Positions 22,781-28,147 of a DNA stretch of 28,147 bases are shown here, piece by piece (positions within the stretch are counted from its first letter, which is position 1; each line of letters opens with the position of its first letter). The position numbers and the translations under genes are program-made. The DNA is from an uncultured Bacillota bacterium (lineage in GTDB: Bacteria > Bacillota > Clostridia > Lachnospirales > Lachnospiraceae): assembly GCA_905200905.1 (NCBI GenBank), contig CAJKMA010000031.1, forward strand, positions 1 through 28,147, read 5' to 3'. The notes under the pieces are model-generated. The model was not told where the DNA came from. It did not search any database and was given only the letters and a program-made list of their open reading frames with translations.

Positions 22781-23704
22781 TTATACGTGATTTCTAGGGT
22801 CCGCTGCATCTGAGAAAGCATTACCGACTAAATAGAAAGTAATGGTAATCAAAGAAACAATCACTGCCGGGAAAATCAGCAGATACGGACGATCCAAAAA
22901 GTAGTTTCTGGCATTTCTTAACAAAATACCAAGTGACGGATTTTCAATTCCCAGTCCAAGACCAAGATAGGACAATGTAGACTCCAGTGCAATGGTCGCA
23001 GGAATGGAAAGTGCAAGTCTTAAAATGATGATACTGATGAGATAAGGAAGAATGTTCTTGGTAAGAACACGCCTAACCGGAGTTCCCAGACATCTGGACG
23101 CCAGATTGTATTCCCTGTCACGATACATCATTACCAGGTTTCGGACATTTCTTGCCATGGTAAGCCAACCAAAAGCAATTAAAGAAACTGCCATCGTAGT
23201 AAAACTCTGGCCAACAAGCAAAGCAATCAATGTCATATAAATAATCATAGGAACGTTGTTGATAACATTATAAACCTCTGTAAGGAAACGGTCTAATTGA
23301 TGCACATATCCCCAGATACAACCAATAATAACACCAACCACACATTCACCGATTGCAACAATCAAAGCCAGCTTAATAGAGGTCTGTGCTGCATACCATA
23401 CCTGACACCAATAGTCACGTCCCAGGTTATCTGTACCAAACCAGAACTCACTATTTGGGTTCTGGAAAGCCAGAGCACTGTCAGACTTCAAAGTTGCAAA
23501 ATCATATTTTCCAATCCACAGAGCTACAAAAGAGAAAATCACCAGTGCAAAAAACACACAGGACATAACTACTGCGGATTTCTTTTTGAAAAAGTTCTGG
23601 AATACAGACTTCCAATAAGAATAATCAGAATAGCCTGTACGCTCTGCTGCTTCTGGAGAGTACTCCACAAAACGGAACAGATCATCTTTATTCTTATTTT
23701 CCAT
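22781..23704 (-). CDS. oppC: Opp-type ABC transporter permease (OppC-like)
   Basis: A 307-residue membrane subunit with an N-terminal cytosolic part, a first helix (VVMSCVFFALVIFSFVAL) and the BPD_transp_1 domain from about residue 95. GTDNLGRDYWCQVWYAAQTS is the conserved OppC sequence GTDxLGRDxxSR, with Cys replacing Ser. The EAA loop is around ARNVRNLVMMYRDREYNLASR. The start codon overlaps the oppB stop by one base (TAATG), with SD AGAGGAGG; translational coupling is likely. Confidence 0.92.
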   Translation of the reverse strand: MENKNKDDLFRFVEYSPEAAERTGYSDYSYWKSVFQNFFKKKSAVVMSCVFFALVIFSFVALWIGKYDFATLKSDSALAFQNPNSEFWFGTDNLGRDYWCQVWYAAQTSIKLALIVAIGECVVGVIIGCIWGYVHQLDRFLTEVYNVINNVPMIIYMTLIALLVGQSFTTMAVSLIAFGWLTMARNVRNLVMMYRDREYNLASRCLGTPVRRVLTKNILPYLISIIILRLALSIPATIALESTLSYLGLGLGIENPSLGILLRNARNYFLDRPYLLIFPAVIVSLITITFYLVGNAFSDAADPRNHV

Positions 23705-24654
23705 TATCGTGTACCTCCTCTTCCAGTAAGTTTAATTCTTGGGTCAACCAGCATCATCAGGATGTCTCCAATAAATACACCCATAATACCAAGGGTTGCA
23801 TACAGAATCGCCAGGGTCTGAACAACATTTACATCATAACGGATGATTGCATCTGTCAGAAGAGGCCCCATACCTGGAACAGAGAAGAATCTCTCCACCA
23901 ACAGAGAACCACCGATGGTATAAAGGAATGATGCCGGAATCTGCTGTACTAACGGTACAAATGCATTTTTAAATACGTGTTTCACCATAATTGCGCCGGA
24001 AGACATACCTTTTACACGAGCCAGTCTGATATAATCTTTGTTCAGTTCATCTACCATATAACGTCTGGTCCACAATGCATAGCTGGCAATGGATGCCAGA
24101 GCCAGACACACAATTGGTAGAATCGAGGACTGGGAGACATTTCTCGTAGAATATAGCGGAGGTAGTCCCAAGACCTTTGAGCCAAACACCAATACCAACG
24201 AGTAGGAAACCAAACTTGGCACAGCATTTACAAAGACGGTATATGCTGTTCCTACATGGTCCAGTAGTCTGTCCTTGTTCAGAGTCTGGATAACACCAAT
24301 GATAACACCCACAAGGAGAGCGATTACCAGGGCGGTACATCCCAGTCTCATGGATACTGTAAATTTAGAACCGATAACCTTTGTAACATCTACGCCGCTC
24401 TGAATTCTCCGTGACTCACCAAAGTCAAAACGGATAATCTGCCCATAATAGCGGACAAGCTGTTCTGGAACCGGGTCTAATAAGCCGGCTGCCTGCAACT
24501 GCTCCTGTCTCTGTTCCGGTGTGAGATGTATCAACTGATCTTCTGTAAAGAAATAATCTGTTGGCAACATTCTCATTAACAGAAACACGATAGTTACAAC
24601 AACCAGGACTGTTACAAGAGATTGTAACAGTCGCTTGATTGTATATTTAAACAT
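23704..24654 (-). CDS. oppB: Opp-type ABC transporter permease (OppB-like)
   Basis: A 316-residue membrane subunit with the typical opening YTIKRLLQSLVTVLVVVTIVFLLMRMLP, followed by a periplasmic-side loop and five more helices. The EAA loop appears as VDELNKDYIRLARVKGM and the ending is DPRIKLTGRGG. It forms the translocation pore with OppC. The ATG overlaps the oppA stop by one base, so the importer is a tightly packed operon. The substrate is most likely short peptides, but Opp-fold importers also take nickel-metallophore or sugar ligands. Confidence 0.92.
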   Translation of the reverse strand: MFKYTIKRLLQSLVTVLVVVTIVFLLMRMLPTDYFFTEDQLIHLTPEQRQEQLQAAGLLDPVPEQLVRYYGQIIRFDFGESRRIQSGVDVTKVIGSKFTVSMRLGCTALVIALLVGVIIGVIQTLNKDRLLDHVGTAYTVFVNAVPSLVSYSLVLVFGSKVLGLPPLYSTRNVSQSSILPIVCLALASIASYALWTRRYMVDELNKDYIRLARVKGMSSGAIMVKHVFKNAFVPLVQQIPASFLYTIGGSLLVERFFSVPGMGPLLTDAIIRYDVNVVQTLAILYATLGIMGVFIGDILMMLVDPRIKLTGRGGTR

Positions 24655-26603
24655 TATTTATTAAAATCCTCTTCAAATTTTTCATACTGTTCTGTAGTAT
24701 AGGCTTCTACAGATGTATCCCAGTTTTTGTACATGTAGTTCTGGATACCAAACATAGCATTAGATCTTGTAAAATCATTTACTTTTGTAAGCTGCCAAGC
24801 TACTTCATAAACAACTGGAACGGAAAGTGCATGATTCAACATAAATACCTCTGCATCTACATATGCCTGATATCTCTTATCCATGTCATCAGAAATAGCA
24901 TTTGCTGCATTTACCATCTCTGTAAACTCTTTGTATGTTGCAATGAGTTTTTCATCTTTCACTTCATTGATATGTGAATAGTTCTCTGAGTAGTAAGCAG
25001 TATCTTCGCCATATGTTTCCTGTCCTAAGTAGTTCTGAGGATCACCGTAGTCAGCACCCCATCCATTGATGATAATAGACTGTAATCTTGGCTCAACAAC
25101 TTCTTTCTGAACACTAGATACGAAAGTTCCGATATTTAATTTGATGAAATCATCGCCAAGACATTCTGAAATTGCCTGTTTTAATACTGTTGCTGTATCC
25201 TGTGCATTCTGGTCACCAGCCTTAATGTAGTAATCCATTTCTACTGGGAAGCTTACGCCCTGAGCTTTCAGCTCTTCCATCGCTTTTGTCTTGCACTCTG
25301 CTGCTTTGTCTGCATTTAATCTTCTTGGTGTTTCTCCATCAGATTCTGGCAGTCCCAGACCTTCTTCTACTTTTGTTACATAATCTGTTCCATCAGAGAA
25401 GTACAGAAGACCCTTCATGGTATATGCATTGTTTTCACAGTGCATTGGGTAAATAAAGTTTGTTCTTGCCATATAAGTTGTGAAATCTAATCCGTAGTAA
25501 ATTGCCTGACGGAAGGATTCATTAGCAATAGCTTTGTTCCAGTTTTCGTCTAAAGAACCATCGTCATTATTCTTAGCATAGTTGAAGTGCATCTGATAAG
25601 AAAATTTCTTTGGTGTTTTTTCTACTAACTGATCGTGGAACGGATTGCTTTCATCTTCGTAGATGGTTCTCAGGTTTGCTTCTCCCAGGTCAATGTGGTC
25701 GATTTCACCTGCTTCGTACAGAGAATATCCAACTGTAACATCATCAATGATACGGATGGTTACAGTATCAAACAGTTTGCAGTCTTTATCCCAGTATGTT
25801 GGATTCTTTGTCAGAGTTTTTGTATTTCCCTGAATGAACTCTGTTAAAGTATAAGGTCCGTTGTACCACAGTCCTTCAATACCTGTAGATTTAACATTGT
25901 CAACACCAACTTCGTCTACGAATCCCTGAGCCAGTGGATACAGACATGCAGATACAGCTACTGTATCAAAGTATGGTGCATTCTGTGCACAGTGGTAAAT
26001 TACAGTATAATCATCTGGAGCTTCGATTCCAACCATTTCCAGGAATTTGGAATTATCCATAGATTTTGCTTCTTCTTCAGAAAGGCCTTTGGTATATTCA
26101 TAATATTCCTTAGCACCTTTAATTAATGCTGTAGGCATAGAAGTGTTTGTTGCACCATTTTTATGGTAGTTCATAACCCACTCAAGACCTGTAATAAAGT
26201 CCTGTGCTGTACATTCTCCTTTTTCGTTACCCTGCTGGTCAACCCATTTTACGCCTTTTCTTAATTCAAATTTCCAGGTAAGACCGCCATCTTCTGTTCC
26301 CCATTTTTCAGCAAGACCAGGAATCAATTTTCCTTTGGCATCTGTTTCCAGAAGACCTTCGTTTGTATTACACAAAACGTTCAAGTCACTTGACATCTCA
26401 GTACCCAGGATGAATACGTTTTCCATTTCTCTCAGACCAACTTCCCAAGTAACCAGGTCTTTGATCTCTTCTGCAGATGCAGAATCTCCACCTTTGCCAC
26501 CATCATCCTTGCTTCCGCTGTCTTTACCGCCGCCACATGCAGTTGTGGTTAAAGTAAGTGCTAAAGACAATGCAACAGCAAGCCATTTTGCTCTTTTCTT
26601 CAT
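24654..26603 (-). CDS. oppA: Oligopeptide-binding lipoprotein of the Opp importer
   Basis: A 649-residue solute-binding protein (SBP_bac_5). A signal peptide MKKRAKWLAVALSLALTLTT precedes the lipobox TTAC, with lipidation at Cys23. Then comes a Gly/Ser/Asp/Lys-rich tether and the two-lobed binding domain, with TNEGLLETDAKGKLIPGLAEKW as the family signature. It is longer than the usual 540 residues; extra segments include the block around ALIKGAKEYYEYTKGLSEEE. SD AAGGAGGG supports the start. It is the first gene of the importer, behind a good promoter and a 13-bp leader hairpin. Binding is extracellular, membrane-anchored. Confidence 0.92.
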   Translation of the reverse strand: MKKRAKWLAVALSLALTLTTTACGGGKDSGSKDDGGKGGDSASAEEIKDLVTWEVGLREMENVFILGTEMSSDLNVLCNTNEGLLETDAKGKLIPGLAEKWGTEDGGLTWKFELRKGVKWVDQQGNEKGECTAQDFITGLEWVMNYHKNGATNTSMPTALIKGAKEYYEYTKGLSEEEAKSMDNSKFLEMVGIEAPDDYTVIYHCAQNAPYFDTVAVSACLYPLAQGFVDEVGVDNVKSTGIEGLWYNGPYTLTEFIQGNTKTLTKNPTYWDKDCKLFDTVTIRIIDDVTVGYSLYEAGEIDHIDLGEANLRTIYEDESNPFHDQLVEKTPKKFSYQMHFNYAKNNDDGSLDENWNKAIANESFRQAIYYGLDFTTYMARTNFIYPMHCENNAYTMKGLLYFSDGTDYVTKVEEGLGLPESDGETPRRLNADKAAECKTKAMEELKAQGVSFPVEMDYYIKAGDQNAQDTATVLKQAISECLGDDFIKLNIGTFVSSVQKEVVEPRLQSIIINGWGADYGDPQNYLGQETYGEDTAYYSENYSHINEVKDEKLIATYKEFTEMVNAANAISDDMDKRYQAYVDAEVFMLNHALSVPVVYEVAWQLTKVNDFTRSNAMFGIQNYMYKNWDTSVEAYTTEQYEKFEEDFNK

Positions 26604-26631
26604 ATTATGAGCCCTCCTTATTTTGCTAAAA

Positions 26632-26666
26632 TAAAGAAGCCAGTATCCTGTAAACTGGCTTCTTTA
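26632..26666 (-). other. Leader stem-loop in front of oppA
   Basis: TAAAGAAGCCAGT and ACTGGCTTCTTTA form a perfect 13-bp stem with a 9-base loop. It begins about 10 bases after the predicted transcription start and is followed by TTTTAGCAAAATAAGGAGGG. The U-rich tail is short, so it could be an attenuator or a stabilising 5' hairpin. No peptide leader or known riboswitch is seen. Confidence 0.6.
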
Positions 26667-26676
26667 CATTAATGCA

Positions 26677-26705
26677 ATTTTACTATCCTGAACAAATGAT
26701 GTCAA
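26677..26705 (-). promoter_or_regulatory. Promoter of the opp operon
   Basis: Consensus TTGACA at 26705-26700, 17-base spacer, TAAAAT at 26682-26677. GAACAAA within the spacer and an inverted TTTGTTC about 23 bases upstream flank the -35, and could be a regulator site (weak). Confidence 0.8.
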
Positions 26706-26747
26706 GTATTTTCCCTATTTTGTTCAAGTTTCAGGTACTCCAAAAAC

Positions 26748-26774
26748 ATATTATGTTATTATTTGACATAATAT
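26748..26774 (-). terminator. AT-rich candidate terminator of the 62-residue protein gene
   Basis: ATATTATGT and ACATAATAT form a perfect 9-bp stem around 9 bases; on minus it is followed by GTTTTTGG. Stability is low because only two pairs are G-C, so efficiency is doubtful. Confidence 0.4.
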
Positions 26775-26829
26775 TCATATGAATTATTTCTTTTTTCTTA
26801 CGAAAGCGACTTTTTTCTTGTATTTTCTA

Positions 26830-27018
26830 TTATCTTCTACTAAAAAATTTCTTAATTCTTCCGCCAATAGTTTCACGGTCTGTTTTCAATACATGCATCT
26901 GCGCCAAGGTTTCTTCTGGTGCACGACTATCTCTCCAATCTGCATAAGAACTGTCATTTAATGCTACAAACAAAAAATCCTCTGCGTCAATAGATCTTCC
27001 TAATGTCAATGTTGTCAT
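26830..27018 (-). CDS. Small protein of unknown function (62 residues)
   Basis: A 62-residue, hydrophilic protein starting MTTLTLGRSIDAEDFLFVAL. It has an acidic, aromatic centre (NDSSYADWRDSRAPEE) and a basic tail ending GGRIKKFFSRR. There is no Cys, no signal peptide and no membrane helix. GAAAGGGGG lies 7-8 bases before the ATG, which argues for a real gene. A hairpin (27037-27063) sits directly upstream of the SD. I recognise no family. It lies between the opp promoter and the divergent PucR-type gene. Confidence 0.55.
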   Translation of the reverse strand: MTTLTLGRSIDAEDFLFVALNDSSYADWRDSRAPEETLAQMHVLKTDRETIGGRIKKFFSRR

Positions 27019-27036
27019 AATAAAATCCCCCTTTCA

Positions 27037-27063
27037 CAAACGTCTTTCCACAAAAGACATTTG
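27037..27063 (-). other. Stem-loop just upstream of the SD of the 62-residue protein gene
   Basis: CAAA-C-GTCTTT pairs with AAAGAC-A-TTTG around a 5-base loop. It ends only a few bases before the SD GAAAGGGGG. It may control translation, or be a protein-binding dyad in DNA. Upstream to 27180 the sequence is mostly A and T (TATATATATTATTATAATAC) with no clear feature. Confidence 0.4.
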
Positions 27064-27182
27064 TTAACCATAAATAAACATCAAAATCTTCTAAATTTCA
27101 TCTTCACGTTTTTTATATATATTATTATAATACATATTTTCTTCCTGTAAATGGTAGCGAAGTCTAAATTTTTGTGTTAAAA

Positions 27183-27201
27183 TTTGTATTATCAGTACAA
27201 A
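27183..27201 (+). promoter_or_regulatory. Candidate dyad operator before the PucR-type gene
   Basis: TTTGTA and TACAAA are perfect inverted 6-base arms 7 bases apart, overlapping a possible -10 (TATTAT at 27187-27192) and ending 28 bases before the start codon. There is no good -35. Autoregulation by the PucR-type protein is possible but unproven. Confidence 0.35.
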
Positions 27202-27228
27202 TAAGTTTCAAAAAGGAGGTATAAAAAT

Positions 27229-28147
27229 ATGTCCGCCAGTCTGAAAAAGCTTTATATGGAGAATGAAAACCCCTTTAAATTGTCCTTGTGTGCAGGACAA
27301 AATAGTATTAGAAACAAAGTCACTTGGGTCTATATGCTGGAAGACGAGTATATTATTCCTTATTTTCACGGTTCTGAACTTACTGTAACCGCAGGTTCGA
27401 AAGCAGAACATGACTCAGACTGGCTTATGACTCTTGTACGCAGCCTGTCCCAACAAAAAACAGCAGGCCTGATTATTAATGTAGGAAAATATGTACATAC
27501 AATCCCACAGGAAGTCATTGATTACTGCAATGAAGTTGATTTTCCACTTTTTACTATGCCCTGGGAAATTAGTATGACAGAGATGATACAGACCTTTTGT
27601 GTCCGAATCATTCAAAGGCAACATGAAAGTGCTCTCCATGACCGTGCCATGGCTGACGCTATTTTTCAGAGAGGAAATGAAGCTGATTACCGAAAAGTTC
27701 TGGAGCAATATTATAATTTGGATGGAAATTTTATTGTCATTATGATTTGTGTAAACAGTGAACAAGAAGATTTGCAAAAAGCCAGCGAAATGGAAGATTT
27801 TCTTTTAAACCGTGTCCGAAGATTCAAAACCAGTCACAACTTAAAACATGTAAAATTTGGTCTCATCAGCCAGGATCATTATGAATTGATGGTATTACAC
27901 AATCTAGACCCTGCCCTGCTGCCGGAAATCAGAAATATCATTCTGGACACCTACCAAGATGCTGCCAGAGCACAGGCTCTTCACATGGGCGTTGGCATCG
28001 AAATCCAGGGGATTTCCAATATTCATAAAAGCTATGACCGGGCTGTCACAGCAGTGAGAATGGCCATGTACCGGAAAGAAACTTTTATCCGCTTCGAAGA
28101 TATGGGATTTTTTAAGATTCTCTTCTCCGTACAGGACAAGGATATTC
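27229..28147 (+). CDS. PucR-family transcriptional regulator, partial (3' end outside window)
   Basis: The open frame runs from the ATG at 27229 to the window edge, 306 codons without stop. GGAGG lies 9 bases upstream. Residues about 1-120 fit the PucR N-terminal sensor domain (VTWVYMLEDEYIIPYFHGSELTVTAG, then AGLIINVGKYVHTIPQEVI and DFPLFTMPW). Residues 150-290 are the CdaR GGDEF-like domain, with ALHMGVGIEIQGISNIHKSYDRA giving the GxG and SY.A signature. The C-terminal HTH_30 should follow beyond the window. PucR proteins control purine, amino-acid or other catabolic genes. The regulated genes are probably to the right; adenosine deaminase in this window is 15 kb away. Confidence 0.85.
   Translation, partial: MSASLKKLYMENENPFKLSLCAGQNSIRNKVTWVYMLEDEYIIPYFHGSELTVTAGSKAEHDSDWLMTLVRSLSQQKTAGLIINVGKYVHTIPQEVIDYCNEVDFPLFTMPWEISMTEMIQTFCVRIIQRQHESALHDRAMADAIFQRGNEADYRKVLEQYYNLDGNFIVIMICVNSEQEDLQKASEMEDFLLNRVRRFKTSHNLKHVKFGLISQDHYELMVLHNLDPALLPEIRNIILDTYQDAARAQALHMGVGIEIQGISNIHKSYDRAVTAVRMAMYRKETFIRFEDMGFFKILFSVQDKDI

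Noticed and set aside
23297..23821. 174-codon open frame on plus
   Set aside because: It is antisense to oppC and oppB, both with clear permease motifs; no SD and no recognisable domain.
20788..26603. A staphylopine-type metallophore importer linked to the CntK-like racemase
   Set aside because: The importer is of the Opp fold used by Cnt systems, but it is 4 kb away in another operon. No CntL/CntM-like biosynthetic gene is visible. An ordinary peptide importer is the simpler reading.
1..28147. CRISPR arrays, tRNA or rRNA genes, insertion sequences, prophage
   Set aside because: No regularly spaced direct repeats, no CCA-ended cloverleaf, no transposase or integrase frame and no phage structural gene was seen.

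Overview
The window is AT-rich Firmicute DNA, most likely from a gut anaerobe of the Lachnospiraceae (Blautia-like). I infer this from the gene families (DUF234-type ATPase, Spo0A C-terminal relic, glycogen branching enzyme beside a small GH13 enzyme, large Opp solute-binding protein, NorD/MoxR-like pair), the strong AGGAGG-type ribosome binding sites and the low-GC sigma-A style promoters. The genus is a guess; no rRNA or other marker is present.

Layout, left to right. (1) 1-1043: the 5' end of rpmG (minus), an XRE regulator (minus) with a clear promoter and operator-like palindrome, and a broken Spo0A-C-type gene (plus). (2) 1054-2884: a minus-strand pair, an AEC transporter and a DapF-fold protein that has lost both catalytic cysteines. 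(3) 3155-4195: threonine aldolase on plus, ending in a two-way terminator shared with an EamA transporter. (4) 4264-10186: a minus-strand run in the order TetR, GH13 enzyme, glgB, M19 dipeptidase, EamA transporter. The TetR promoter carries an operator palindrome in its spacer. (5) 10262-12436: a decayed DUF234-type ATPase and adenosine deaminase, both minus. (6) 12582-15260: a MoxR-type AAA+ ATPase and a NorD-like VWA protein on plus. They converge, with an 11-base tail overlap, on a minus-strand pair: a papain/C39-like cysteine peptidase and a CntK-like (histidine racemase family) two-cysteine racemase. (7) 16825-20137: a MATE exporter and a cytoplasmic GH20 hexosaminidase on plus, followed by a roughly 150-base imperfect palindrome. 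(8) 20289-26603: a complete Opp-type ABC importer (A-B-C-D-F) on minus with its own promoter and leader hairpin. A second very strong hairpin separates oppF from a small membrane protein gene. (9) 26830-28147: a 62-residue unknown protein (minus) and a PucR-family regulator (plus) that runs off the right edge.

How the genes may work together: the peptide importer, M19 dipeptidase, adenosine deaminase, threonine aldolase and GH20/GH13 enzymes fit a scavenger that imports peptides, nucleosides and amino sugars and stores glucan. Two DapF-superfamily proteins plus an M19 dipeptidase hint at D-amino-acid or L,D-dipeptide chemistry, but that link is inference. The least explained items are the cysteine-less DapF homologue paired with an AEC transporter, the racemase/papain-like peptidase pair, the MATE start region (good SD and TTG separated from the frame by an A8 tract), and the long palindromes around the 20.1-20.8 kb segment. 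I found no CRISPR array, tRNA, rRNA, insertion sequence or prophage.
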